Made by a program: the position numbers and the translations under genes. Shown here piece by piece: positions 23,264-34,909 of a stretch of 64,000 nucleotides of DNA (positions are counted from its first letter, which is position 1; each line of letters starts with the position of its first letter). Below the pieces are notes generated by a model, which ran no database searches, was not told the origin of the DNA, and saw only the letters and a list, made by a program, of their open reading frames with translations. This stretch comes from Reticulascus tulasneorum (Eukaryota; Ascomycota; Sordariomycetes; Glomerellales; Reticulascaceae): NCBI GenBank assembly GCA_001557505.1, contig LSAX01000007.1, forward strand, positions 2,170,001 through 2,234,000. The letters are read 5' to 3'.

Positions 23264-25240
23264 ATGGGGACAACCTTCCTGGTTGTGCTTGTCGCTGCCT
23301 CGCTGGCTAGCATCGTCAGCGCTGTATGTGTTCCGCGAGACCCGTTCAAGGTGCTGGATCCTCAGAACTGGGCCAATGCGGATACCATGACTTGGGCAGA
23401 TTATGTCGCCCTACCTGGTACTGACTGGGCCAATCCGGATCGCTCCGGTTCGGTCCGCAACTTTCGGATCGCTCTCGTTGCTGTCGACTACTCCGATATG
23501 CCATTTGTCGTCACACAGCCCCCCCACTCGACGATATTCACGAATCCTCAGCCAGAGGCAGCAAATCTGGAACGCGAAGATGTTCCAAGCTATTATTATG
23601 ACCTTCTTATGACGCCAAACGAGCTTAATCGCGGCCATACGCTACACGAGTATTGGATGGAAGATTCAGGTGGCCGGTTCGGCGTTAACTTGACGTCTTT
23701 TGGGCCATACCGGATGCCAGCGCGGTACTACCAGTATGGTGTTAGTAACGATATGAACCCTGGAGAGTGTCCTGGAAATGAGAGATGCAACATGAACCTA
23801 CGTACCGACTCATTGGCCGCATGGCGTGCTGAAGTAGGCGACGTGGCCAGCTCCTTCGAGTTAGTTTTCGTACTCTCTGCCGGCCAAGATGAGTCTTCAA
23901 CGTGGCAGACATGGGGCGAAATTCGGTTCCAGACGCGCGAGGATGTGCCTCCCGAGTTTGGCCCGCCTTCAAATCCGTTCGGCAACGACACAAACTGGGC
24001 CACTACCCGTTACGGTCTATGGTCCTCTTGGGCTGCAGCTTCGACTATTTGGCCCAACGCTGGTGGCGGCTCGTCCCTCCAAGGAGAAAGCTCAGGTACG
24101 GCCGTCTATGCGCATGAATTGAGCCATCTGCTCGGAATTGGTGATAACTACAACAATCCATACGACAGTCCGATGCGTAGAGCATACACTGGGCCTTGGT
24201 CCATGATGTCACACGGTAGTTTCGGAGGCCCTGGTGGCCCACACTCGCGCTGGATGATCCCATCGGTTCTAGGAGGCTCCTTGGGGTCGCATCACACAGT
24301 GCGTGACAAGATAAAGCTAGGAATGATGGCCAATGAGAGCCTCTTACGAGTATCGAGAGACGATCTAGCTAGTAATGGTGTCGCTGTTGTCCAGCTAGCT
24401 GCTCGTTGCATTGACCCAAGCCCTGGAACCCTCCAAGGATTCCGTGTTATCATGGGTACTGACCGATCTGCGTGTAACATATCTACCGAAGTTAACTGCG
24501 ACGGTGGTGGCTATAATAATTACGAAATAGAGGTCATCGACCGTATGGGCTCTGATTCTTTCCAACCCGATGCCGGCGTCATGATCAGCAAGACAAAGGA
24601 CCAGGACCGTTCACCCTTCCAGTGGACCATCGATGCAAACCCACAGGATATCGAGATCATCAATTTCTATCGCCCCTTGGGCGATAAAGCGATGATTACC
24701 CTCGGAGATTATCGCCAACTGTCGGATGCGCTATTCCACGTCGGAACCCGATCTGGGAGCGAGTATGAGTACACTGATGAGGTGAATGGCCTTCACTTCT
24801 ATGTACTCGAAAAATATCGTGATTCAACTGGCGTACTCTACTATACTATCGGTGCAATTTCCCTTAATAGTACTGGAGGAAACAGTACCTATGGCATTGC
24901 CCTAGATGAAGGTACAGTGCTGGGCGGAGGCGTGGCTTCCCCTACCCTGAACGGTGTGACATGTTTATTCAATCTGACGAACACTGGCTTCGCGGAGAAT
25001 GTGCCACTGCACTACACTTCGGATATCTTCCGATTGAGCGCTGAGGTGGACGGTAACGGCTGGAGAGTCGAGCTGCCCAACGCTCTCATCACTGCCCAGT
25101 TTGGCTCATCAAAAAGCGCGTATGTTGCAGTGGCCGCTGCTGTCGATGCTGACGACGCGGCGATTGTTACCCTGACGGCCACATCCGAGACTGACCCATC
25201 TATTTTCGCCACTGCGGAATGTTCGGTAGACAAGGTCTGA
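23264..25240 (+). CDS. Secreted M6-like zinc metalloprotease
   Basis: A single uninterrupted exon encodes 658 residues. The first ~20 residues are a signal peptide (hydrophobic core then SAV). The zinc site is HELSHLLGIGD (H284, E285, H288, D294), matching HExxHxxGxxD of the M6 immune-inhibitor-A-like clan, and a Met-turn candidate SMMS follows about 30 residues later. Upstream blocks VDYSDMPF and HTLHEYWMEDSGGRFGV fit the M6 N-terminal fold. The C-terminal 250 residues look beta-rich and may be an accessory domain. No intron is present, unlike most neighbours. Likely an extracellular endopeptidase. M6 versus another gluzincin/metzincin family is the main uncertainty. Confidence 0.75.
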   Translation: MGTTFLVVLVAASLASIVSAVCVPRDPFKVLDPQNWANADTMTWADYVALPGTDWANPDRSGSVRNFRIALVAVDYSDMPFVVTQPPHSTIFTNPQPEAANLEREDVPSYYYDLLMTPNELNRGHTLHEYWMEDSGGRFGVNLTSFGPYRMPARYYQYGVSNDMNPGECPGNERCNMNLRTDSLAAWRAEVGDVASSFELVFVLSAGQDESSTWQTWGEIRFQTREDVPPEFGPPSNPFGNDTNWATTRYGLWSSWAAASTIWPNAGGGSSLQGESSGTAVYAHELSHLLGIGDNYNNPYDSPMRRAYTGPWSMMSHGSFGGPGGPHSRWMIPSVLGGSLGSHHTVRDKIKLGMMANESLLRVSRDDLASNGVAVVQLAARCIDPSPGTLQGFRVIMGTDRSACNISTEVNCDGGGYNNYEIEVIDRMGSDSFQPDAGVMISKTKDQDRSPFQWTIDANPQDIEIINFYRPLGDKAMITLGDYRQLSDALFHVGTRSGSEYEYTDEVNGLHFYVLEKYRDSTGVLYYTIGAISLNSTGGNSTYGIALDEGTVLGGGVASPTLNGVTCLFNLTNTGFAENVPLHYTSDIFRLSAEVDGNGWRVELPNALITAQFGSSKSAYVAVAAAVDADDAAIVTLTATSETDPSIFATAECSVDKV

Positions 25241-25553
25241 TCGTGCTGGCGGATGGAGGCATCACCTAAACCCATCTCCGCCTGATGAGAATCGGACATG
25301 GGCCCGGCTCGGACTACCAAGCCCACCAAGCCCGCGCAATAAACTAGCCGGAGGCTGGTCATGCAAGGATTCCCAAGTAGCGGAGGTTGAAGCGAACCTC
25401 GTGGCCAAAGAGTAATACATTGAAGCAAAACACATCAGCTGCAGAGCCCTTCTATCAGGAAGACACATACGGCGTCATGCAAATAATATCCTTGTACCAA
25501 GACTTGACGGCCCTAAATATTATGTTGTAGTATTATAGTAGTGACTGTATTGA
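25241..25553. other. Convergent intergenic spacer
   Basis: 313 bp between the stop codons of the metalloprotease (+) and the BBE-like gene (-). No feature recognised beyond AT-rich sequence suited to polyadenylation. Confidence 0.55.
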
Positions 25554-27739
25554 CTACCTCTTGCACAGCTGCCCGTTTTGCGTCGTCACGTACCCTTTCT
25601 GGTCAGTAACGTACCAATCCTCACTTCCAACACCAGTTGGAACGTAGAAAAGACCCCATGGGTCTACTTTTTGCTTGATGGCTCTCAGCCTCGGATAATT
25701 ATCCTTTCCGTAAAAAGAGCTCGCAAACTCTGGCTCCATAACGTCAGCTTCGTTAAGATATGTACCGCCACCTGGTGTTATCCGCCGGAGCGACTCCGCC
25801 CAGTCCTCGGTGATGTTACGGTTGATAGCTTCAATCTCCTCGGCCGGAAGTTTCTCATCCCACAGTTTGCCTACAATAGCAAGCATGCATGCATCGCGCC
25901 AGGCCGGCGTAAGTGCGCTATCAGGGGTTCCAGCCGGCGCCCCGCCGTTAGTGTTGTATAGGATGAGTGCTGATCCAGCTTGAACGATGGTGCGGATAGA
26001 TGTGAGTGTCTCGTTCAGAAGAAGAGGTTCGTCCCAATTCGCTTTTGGAATGAGACGAGACGCAGTCCGAACGTTTGCCACGCCCACAAACTCAGTAGGA
26101 AAGTGGTTGATCCAGGTTTCGTAGAAGTTGTCGTGCTCGAAGAACTCTGGCTCAACATTGAAGCCTATACTCTTCCATTGAGCTAGTAAGGGCGCTACCA
26201 TGGCTTTGAACTGGCTGATAGTCATATCTGGAACCAGCCATGGCCTCATGGTCCATACTAATGGATCTCCAGGCGCGGCCGGGGGGAACAATTGTGAATA
26301 TCCATAACTCCCTTGGTCCGCAAACACGGGAAATAGTCGCCAGTAGGCATCCACGCCCTCCCAGAAAACTTCACTACTGATAGAAGCATTTGGTCCGGCC
26401 GTGACCGCAAAGGTCATCCCTAAGATATGTGTTAGAGTTCAACTTTCAACTTCTAAGCTCGGTTCAGCCTGCCTACCCGAGAAGGTCATTTTTGGGTGTA
26501 CTCTGACAGTAATTGAAGTAACGACGCCAAAGGTACCCCCGCCTCCTCCACGCAAGGCCCAAAATAAGTCTGAGTTGTTCTGTTCGTCGGCAGTGACAAA
26601 CCGCCCATCAGCAGTCACAAGATCGATACTCAGAACATGGTCAACACCCATTCCGAATTTCGAGGTTAATGGTGAATGGCCACCACCAGCAGTATAGCCA
26701 CCGGCTATTCCTACAGTCTTTGGTCATCTAGTCAGCGATTTGGCACGGAGATTCACAGCAGCTGTTTCCAACATACCTTGCATTCACCTCCAAGAGCAGT
26801 GACCCCATGCTTATCCGCCGCCTCATACAATTCATAGCCCTGGATTCCAGCACCAATTTTGAAAGCCGGCCCCTGATAGGCAGACGAGGGCGAGTCGTAC
26901 CTTTCGATAAACTGGATAGACTTGAGGTGATGCGTCCAAATCGACAACGCACCAGCTCCTGTCGATTTCCCCAGGTAATCGTGACCCGTATTGTGGATTA
27001 CCAAACGAATGTTGTTGTTGCGCGCGAAATTGACTGCGAGCTGAATATGTGCTACCGTTGTAGCGTTGACCGAGTATGGAGGGAAACCACCTAACTCGCA
27101 TGTGCCAGTCGCTGCATTTTGAGGCATGCACGTCGCGCCTTGAAATAATGGGTTCATTACCGATGTTGGATCCTCATCGCTATTTGGTCAGCTCAGCACC
27201 GTTGAAGGGACTGGACGAGTGGTCTTACTGGGTGTCAGACCGAGTCCAATTAGCGAGTATAGTCTCGCACCGATCTAAGTCGTAGTGTTCGCCTTGGTAA
27301 CATACTGCACCGAGCGGTACGGTCTCTATGAGCGCACCAGCGGTGAGGCTGTCGAGCAGGCTCCATTCAGATCTACTCGGCCACCGTGGCTCGCCAGGGA
27401 AGGTCTTGCACTCCGAGGTGCAAACCACGGGGTCAACTTTGCCGAATCCGAAGATTTCAATGTTGCTCAGCCCCAGACCTGAAAGGCGTGCAAGCACGGC
27501 ATCTGTCAATTTAGACGGTCTGGCGGCGCCAAAAAGCTTGCCCGGGAGCGCCTCTAAAACGAAAGCAAGGAGTGACGACTCAGCTTCAAATCAAGTCAGC
27601 ATGTCTGATATTCACACAGATTTTCGATTATGTGGGACGTACTTTTAGCAGAATCACGACTCTCAATCCTTCGAGCAGAGAGATGGCTCGTAAACGACAG
27701 CGTTGCTGCAAGGAGCAGACTCGGGCTGGTCCACTTCAT
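25554..27739 (-). CDS. Secreted FAD-linked oxidoreductase, berberine-bridge-enzyme-like (PCMH/VAO family)
   Basis: Five exons on the minus strand, 27643-27739, 27229-27583, 26777-27179, 26477-26717 and 25554-26419, join in phase to 653 residues. A signal peptide covers about residues 1-22. The FAD-binding PCMH domain has NTGHDYLG with H217, and GGECKTVG with C284; the His/Cys spacing fits a flavin bound through both residues, as in berberine bridge enzymes. Further blocks are [27 protein letters not shown] and the C-terminal BBE element [20 protein letters not shown]. The family oxidises sugars, alkaloids or polyketide intermediates and is common in secondary-metabolite clusters. Divergent from the receptor-like gene with 1.4 kb between starts. 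Family certain, substrate unknown. Confidence 0.93.
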
Positions 27740-29157
27740 GGCTGCAATGTGATACTTCAGATGCTCAGAAGTGATGGCCAACGGGCCCACAAGTCCGCTC
27801 AAGACAGGTTATGGTGAGTGTTTGGGACTGAAGGCGGCGCGTCCCAAACTGGGCGAACATGCACATATAGGCATAAACATCAAATGAGGTGGGGAGACAG
27901 AATGCTTACGCCAACTGAACGCACATGGCCCTCCCGCTCAAGCAGGGCTCGCTCGGGCCGGCTCCTAATGAACTACGGATAAATCGAACGTGCAGTGCGG
28001 ACACCTGCAGTCGCTGCGTGGCAGCTTGACCCAAGGGGTGGTTATCCCTGCTCGTTAAAGCTGCTCTAGATTCACAAACGCGTTTAGGAAGTAACTAGCA
28101 CTGCAATTAGGTTACTCCGCTAGACAAACTTTTGCACGCCGACACTTCAAAAAATTGGTACCTGCGCCATGTACGACATAGCTGTCTGGCTGACATCTGC
28201 CGTGACGTGCGTCCTCACGATGTGGATTGCCACGGTGATCTTCCTGGCAGAGACAGCAACGGAAGCCCAGAGCCTTGGGCAAACATGGGGATCCTTTAAG
28301 ATACGTCATGAATCATGACTACGATGCTGCAAGCGACCGAGATCCTTGAGGGTCGATGCGATAGTGCGGGTCGTTAAGCGCAGTGCAACGTGGGGCAGTT
28401 GGCCAAATCAGTATGAAAAGGCACGAAACGTACTACTTAGTAGCTTGGCCCATGAATCCATTCCAGCCGAATGAAAAAATGCCGAATCACACGAGCTTGG
28501 CTATTGGCTGCGCGACCGACTGCACGGACACACTAGTCGACCGACGCTACAGCTCATTAGTTCCTTTTAGCGTAGGAGACACCAGGGACCAGACCCATGC
28601 CGTCCCATTCTCCTGATCGGGGACCAATCAATGCCTTCCGGGCTGCAAGGGTTGTCAGGCCGGAAGCATTATGTAGCAAGCTTACGGGTTGGTGATATCA
28701 ATATGTTCACCAGGATCAATCAGTCCAGACATATCACAGATAGCAGAGCTAGGGTCAGAGTTGCACTCTCTTGGGCGTCAGATCAAAGCGATGATCTAGC
28801 ACCAACTATCATACCCATAGTACATAAACCATGCTGTCAATGGTCCCAGCGAGCTCCACTGGAGCCAAGCTGCGGCGGTTTTGCCCAAGACGATTGACCA
28901 TGACGAAAACTCGCGAGCACGCTCAGACTTTTGCCCAAACAGTAGTACGATCTGCACGGCCAACATTGTGGAGGCACTGAACTTGATAAACAGCCGATGA
29001 ATCTCACTCACTTGAATTCGTGTCCACGTACGTTGTGTTCCGTCGCTCTTCTGGTCCGCAGCAGTTTTCAACATCTTTGGATCCGGCGCCGAATGTTGTT
29101 ATAGCAAATTCGCTGGCAACTAAAGCGCTGTGCGCACAGTCACTAGAAAAACCAGCA
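27740..29157. other. Intergenic region between BBE-like and receptor-like genes
   Basis: 1.4 kb between two divergent starts. Only short frames without family features. Expected to hold both promoters. Confidence 0.55.
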
Positions 29158-30576
29158 ATGGATATCGTGGCACGCCGCCCCCCGCATGGAGATGTTTTGC
29201 AGATCCCAACCCCGCCACGACAAGCAGTTGCCATCTTCATCGTCTTCTTCTTTACGGGGATGGCCTTGGTCGCGTGCACATTGAGAATATGGGCGAGGCT
29301 TAGGGTCACCCGTCAATGGGGTCTTGGTATGTTATTGAGCCTCACCTTCAACTTCAACCAGAACCAGTATTCGTGATCATCGTGATCGGCTCGTTGTCCA
29401 AGGATTCTCCTAACAGTTGACTTCTTCTAGATGATTCCCTCATCATTCCCGCAGAGATATGCGCCATCTTAATGTGTGCACCGTTCTATATGTGTAAGTG
29501 CCTGGATACGAGCGAATCCGTGCCAGACATACATCCAGGCTGATATGGAATCTGCAGATGTCAAGCTTGGATACTTTGGATGGAGACAGGAGGATGTGCC
29601 TGCCGATTACGATCCATCACCTGGTCTCTGGTGGTTCTTCTTGTCCCAGATCTTCTATAACCCGATTCTGGCGTTCGTCAAGTGTTCGGTGCTGGTATTC
29701 GTCCTGCGGTTAACCGGCGGCAGCCGGAGAGGCGTGTGCTGGGTGGTCTACGGACTCAACACGTTCACTGCCTTGCAAGCCGTCGGTATATTCTTCTCGG
29801 TCTTGCTGCAGTGCCTTCCAATTGAGGCGAATTGGGATGCAACGGCTCGTGCCAATGCCAAGTGCATTGATGTTTCGTTCCATGTCACTATCTCGAGCTT
29901 GACTATATTAACGGATCTCGCCGTCCTGGCACTCCCATTCTACGTCTTCCTAGGCTTGAAAATGCCGCGGTCGACAAAGATTGCCGTACTCTGCCTATTT
30001 CTGCTGGGTGGGATGTAAGTTGTCACTTGGATCTCGAATTGCAATGCATTTACTGACATACCCGTGTCACTCAGCGTGACTGTTGTTAGTGTTGTCCGCA
30101 TAGTCGGCCTGGTGCAGCTCTTCTACCAGCCTGATCCAAATAGGGATCCCTTCTATAGTATCATGATGACACTTTCCGCCGTCGAAGTTAATTTGGCCAT
30201 CACTACCGCTTGTGCACCTGCGATTCGCCCGTTATTCATGCAATGGTTTCCATTCATCTCTGGTTCCACCAAGGGGCACAGAGCTAGCGGGTACAATAGC
30301 AGCCAACAACAATCACCGTACCAGGGTTCTGCTATCAAAGGGAATGGTCAGAGAGCCTCCATGGTTGGTGAAATGGGGAGCATCGACCTAAAACATCTAC
30401 GGGGGCGTAATTCAGATTACCATGCCGATATCCGAGGGATGTCACCTAGAGGCTCCGAAGACGACATAATGACGCGGAGCGATATTGTACGCACGACGGA
30501 TGTGCATATTGAATCAGGCGAGGGTCGCATGTCCCGGACGGAGACCAACTCGACCGGTGCTGGGGATATGATATAA
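29158..30576 (+). CDS. PTH11/rhodopsin-domain seven-helix membrane protein
   Basis: Four exons, 29158-29326, 29431-29493, 29558-30014 and 30075-30576, join in phase to 396 residues. Start is the ATG at 29158 just before the DIVARRP stretch. About seven hydrophobic segments are seen, the first being AIFIVFFFTGMALVACTLRI, followed by a basic WARLRVTRQWGLDD loop, the usual beginning of the fungal rhodopsin/integral-membrane domain (DUF3723-like PTH11 group). Later blocks NPILAFVKCSVLVFVLRL and FYSIMMTLSAVEVNLAITTA-type helices fit the same family. The ~110-residue C-terminal tail is polar, Ser/Arg-rich and probably cytoplasmic. Such proteins are candidate surface sensors. The second exon is only 63 nt, and its acceptor was chosen to avoid an in-frame stop. 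Confidence 0.82.
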
Positions 30577-31466
30577 GCCACGCATGTTTAAGGGATGTTT
30601 AAGGGAATTGCTTGTCCATTGTGCTATCATTGTCGAAATTAAGCGTCATTGTTCGGAGTCTTGAGTTTGGCATACCAGTTCCATTTCAGTGGAATAGTTC
30701 ATGATTCTAGACGGTGCTTGGAGAAGCAGGGAGTGTATAAGCGTGTCTCGCTGCAAGCAGAGTATTCTTTTTATTTCGGGATGGCTTTATTGGCGTTTAG
30801 CGGTCTGTTAGCTAGCAACACAAATATGGGCTAGCGATATGCGTCATATACGCCTGCGTCCCAACAGCGTATTCATGACCGAGAGACATTGGGCGGAGGG
30901 TGTTCTTGTTTCCAGAGATTCAGGTTATGCACGAAGCCAAGTAGACATGAGTGCTAATGCATGGCCCTTGATAGACACTCCGGTTTCAAGAATGGATAGG
31001 AATTGGTAGAAAACAAACTTGTCCACAGCTTGATCTCGGTACTTGTGTGCGTCCATCCATGATAGTCATGCTACAGTGTGCCTCCTTCAATTACTTTCAG
31101 GTAAATGGAACTGAACAATGTCGCGTGCTAACCGAACTCTCTGCTGGTGTGCAGTTGACTTCTAGAAGTATGGCAGTCACTCGAACAATACGTCATAGCC
31201 AACCTCTAGGAGTTTTGGGTTTGTGAACCCTGCTCGTGAATAGCGGCAACGATGACTGCAGATTGATGGTCACTTGTAGTTGCCAAATCCTATTGCTACC
31301 TTCGGCATGTCATGGGAAGATAACCATTTATATTTTACTGTGCCGTCTTTGGTCATCGAGTAGTTTCCGGCCGTCTACCGTGAACAACGTAACTATTGAT
31401 CATGGTTAGTCGGTCAAGTATTCATAAAGACCAGCCAGCGTCATAGTTGCCGAAAGTAGGAAGAAC
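30577..31466. other. Intergenic spacer between convergent genes
   Basis: About 0.9 kb between the 3' ends of the receptor-like and methyltransferase genes. An open stretch at 30649-30834 has no recognisable feature and is not called. Confidence 0.5.
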
Positions 31467-32711
31467 TCACAACGGCACCCAGCTATGCATTTGCCGATCC
31501 ACAACTTCCTTTCTTGCCTGCGCCAGCCTTACCTGCAGATACGTTGGATCACCACCAAGGATATCCTCATATCCTCGCGCGAAGACATTAGCAATCATAT
31601 CACGGAAGTGGCTCAACTCCAATGCCCCCACCTTCTTGAGCCGCGGGTCTCGGGGCCACGGGTTTGTGGGGATTTTGAGAACACGCTCGACGACGTCCAC
31701 GAACCCGGCGGCCTCAAGGTACTCCTTCCAACGCTGCGGCTCCTTTCCTGACGCTCCAATCTTCTCTGACATGCTGAAGTAAATCTGTCCTAGCTCAACG
31801 TAGGCAGAGTCCCGACGCAGAGTACCGTCATCGGACTGGAAATCTGGGACAGAGCCGCAGAGCTGGAGGTAACCCCCTGGCTTGAGATGGGAAAATGCCT
31901 GGCTGATGAGGCGGGGCCAGTCACGGATTGCCATGATAAGTTCGCGGCCGTGGATGAAGTCAAAGCTGGATTCAGCCCAGAGCCAGTCATGCTCGATGTC
32001 ATCGAGCTGTAAAAGCGTGGAAGTCAACACAAATGCCGCGGGATGGGAGAATTAAAGCCTCTATAGTAACGGCATACCTCGAAGATCAGATTGGGTGGCA
32101 CAAAGTTTGGCTGCACCGGAGCGGTGTCAACGCCTGTGACTTCAGCACCAGGGAATCGGTCCGCGACGTCCATGGCCCAAATTCCTGAACCAGTACCCAT
32201 GTCGAGTATTTTAGTTGGACTGTCACCGATAGGAGCCAGATAGAGCGAGTCATCCATCAAAAGGGTGAATTTGTAGTGCTGCAAGTCATTGCGATCCATC
32301 TACAGCAATGAGTCAGCAAGTTCCAGAACGGCGTTACGACAAGCGGCAGCTATTAGCCCTACAGTGTCGCCTTAGGCAAGAAAGAACTCTTACCTCTTCA
32401 TCGTCGATAGGCATCCATGGTTTGTGGATTCCGTGGGCGGCATACGTACGCCCATTTTCCTGGATGCCTCGCCGAACATCGGATGCAATGGAGGTCAGAT
32501 AGCTGGTCCGGGTTGATGCCGCGTACCCTTCATCGTCATCCGTAAATACGTCGGGCTCTATCCGACTGGATATCGCACTCGAAGCATCATCAGCAATCGA
32601 AGCAGTTGCTTCTACATCTTTGGATGCGGGAACATCAGCTGCTGGCGGCTCCGGGGATGCCTGGCGTAGTGTCGGATCCGGCTCAACGGGTTGAGGCGAC
32701 ATGGAAGACAT
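31467..32711 (-). CDS. LaeA-like SAM-dependent methyltransferase
   Basis: Three exons on the minus strand, 32394-32711, 32078-32299 and 31467-32006, join in phase to 359 residues. The SAM motif I is ILDMGTGSGIWAMDVAD; motif II/III surroundings AEVTGVDTAPVQPNFVPPN, FDFIHGRELIMAI and LKPGGYLQL are the standard TAM/LaeA-like pattern. The N-terminal ~90 residues are acidic, Ser/Ala/Pro-rich and probably disordered. The start is uncertain: the frame is open to an ATG at 32837, which would add 42 residues; 32711 is preferred because the extra part looks like untranslated sequence. Members range from the global regulator LaeA to small-molecule methyltransferases in clusters. It is divergent from an O-methyltransferase, 436 bp apart, suggesting joint control. 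Which role applies here cannot be told. Confidence 0.87.
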
Positions 32712-33147
32712 CTGCCCTATAATTGAGATAAGGGACCGGAATAGATTGATTTGGCTTTTGGTTCCGCTGACCGTCTCTCCAGATGTGTGCGGTTGATATC
32801 CCTGTGGTGATCTTTGATGCGGGCAACTGCAACTCATTCTGCATTCCTAGCCCGGTTTTCGAAATATGACATACATATCGTGTCCAAGATTGTGCGCTAG
32901 CTGGAACTGGCATGGACCTCGGTAGCCAAACGCCCTAACTTGTATGATGAAATGAAGGCTAAGGTGGAGACACAGCTGTGGATGCATCCGTCCAACCCGC
33001 CCACATTGCTGCCAGTGAGACGATTCTAATGGCGCAGATGGAAGACCCCGCTCGGTCACCGACCTGACTCTTCCCATGGCCAGTCCGAGTCAACCTGCAG
33101 ACACGTATATTGTCAAGGAAACTCGAATCCGGTGATAGTACGCAATA
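32712..33147. promoter_or_regulatory. Bidirectional promoter region between two methyltransferase genes
   Basis: Lies between the start codons of the LaeA-like (-) and O-methyltransferase (+) genes. A possible N-terminal extension of the former overlaps its left part. No specific binding site is asserted; the call rests on the head-to-head arrangement. Confidence 0.45.
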
Positions 33148-34784
33148 ATGGCATTACCAAGCCAGAAAGAGGTCGAGGATCTAATCGCAAGTCTAAGCGA
33201 GCTTGCGAAAGGCTACTCCGATGCCCCAGACCTCGGGGGGCATGTGTCTCGGGTACAAATTGTCGGAAAAGCAAAGCAGCTGACCCGTGCCCTCATCACA
33301 CCGGACCAAACTCCCAATTATCATGGGCTCAATGTGGGTCCCCCTCTCCTAATTGGAGGCGTCGTAAACTGTACCCATGTGACTGAGAGGGAAGCTCACA
33401 ATGGCATGGTTAGATGGCTGAACTCATCGCGATCCGTACCTTCATGAAGTTGAACGTTCTCGATGCAATTCCGCGTGAGGGATCTATTTCGCTGGAGGAT
33501 CTTTCGAAAGCGACTGGTGTTCAGGACTCTCTATTGGGTAAGTTGCCCTTCTGGGCGTGATATTATCCAATGTATAAATCTATATCATTGACTGCTGACA
33601 CAAGGCCGCTCTAGAACGGATGGGCCGTGTATTGGGTTAGTACACCCTTGTCTCTCTGCAGGTAGACACCATGGCCGAAAATGCTAACCTGGAATTGCAT
33701 CCATCAACCAGTGGCCTCAGGATTCCTCGACCAGACCAGACCAGATGGCGGCGAGTACACACATACCAAATTCTCCCTCGGATATATTCTTGATAAGCCA
33801 GCTCCAGGGCATTTGTTCCTAGCGATGTAAGAACTGTATTGGCCAGTGAATTCTTGTTGTTTTCCAACTGGCCATCCCCGACGGGTCTTCATGGCTCACC
33901 ATGGGTGTTTAGGTACGATGAATGGTTTAAGAACATGCACAACTTCGACGACTACATTACCACCCGCGGCGAGCTGAAGGAGCCAGATGATCCATTGCAC
34001 AATCCGTACACTGCCTACCACAAGCAGGAGGGCACCCCTGTCTGGGCCATCATGATGCAGAACCCCGAAAGGCTGAAAATTTTCCAGACGGGTATGGCGG
34101 GTATTGATGTAGCAATCCCCGTTGTCGGACACTTCAACTTTAGCATCCTCAAAAACTCCCCAGAGGAGAATGATAAGGGTGTTATAGAACTTGTTGACGT
34201 AGGGGGCGGTCATGGTATTGTATTGAAGAAGATCCTCGATACTCACCCGGAGCTGTCTCCCAAGAACACCATGATTCAGGAACGGCCTGAGCTGATCCAG
34301 ATGGCGAAGGCAGCCGGCGTGCTTCCTACCGAGGTGCAGTTACTTGAGCATGATTTCACAACCGAACAGCCTGTAAAAGGTGAGAATTTTCCCCGCTCGC
34401 CTAGGCTGGATACACATCGGTTCCGAGCCAGTATTTGCGTGGTACTAACGTAGATTCGTAGGAGCCAAAGCCTACTTCATGCGCATGATCCTTCACGACT
34501 ATGCCGATGCTGTCGGCATCCAGATTCTGACCCAGCTAGCCAAGGCCATGACCGCTGAGTCCCGCATCCTGATATGTGAGATGGTGCTGCCGACGCGTGT
34601 CGGGGAACTTGACTTTCCCGCCGCTGTCCTGGACCAAGCTGTTATGACCATGGGGGGAAAAGAGCGAACCGAGGCAGGTTTCAGCAAGATGTTTGAAGCT
34701 GCAGGTATTGAGCTGGTTCACGTATGGCGGGCCCCAGGTGTCCCTGGGGCCTGTGTCGAGGGGAGACTGAAAAGGGCCTCATGA
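33148..34784 (+). CDS. Class II-type O-methyltransferase (SAM-dependent)
   Basis: Six exons, 33148-33333, 33414-33537, 33615-33635, 33712-33826, 33913-34379 and 34462-34784, join in phase to 411 residues, usual for fungal small-molecule O-methyltransferases. The N-terminal winged-helix dimerisation part contains FMKLNVLDAIP and the VLVASGFLDQ block, which only forms when the 21-nt exon 3 is included. The SAM site is ELVDVGGGHGIVLKKIL. The presumed catalytic base is the His of MRMILHDYAD, followed by ILICEMVLP. The enzyme would methylate a hydroxyl of an aromatic or polyketide product. A tailoring role in a local pathway is inferred from surrounding oxidoreductases and the divergent LaeA-like gene. 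Confidence 0.92.
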
Positions 34785-34903
34785 GCGGCTCGTACCGACT
34801 TTTGCTTTTGTCAAGCACTCTAACCTGCTAACACGGGAAGCTTTAGATCTCTGGCCGAGGGATAGCGGCTTGGTTTCTCTATTAGATATCTTGATTGCAA
34901 TAC

Positions 34904-34909
34904 AATAAA
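34904..34909 (+). terminator. Polyadenylation-signal-like hexamer after the O-methyltransferase
   Basis: AATAAA lies 120 bp after the O-methyltransferase stop, in AT-rich DNA. Fungal signals are loose, so this is a weak call. Confidence 0.35.

Noticed and set aside
30649..30834. Short plus-strand frame after the receptor-like gene
   Set aside because: 61 codons without features; fits a 3' untranslated region.
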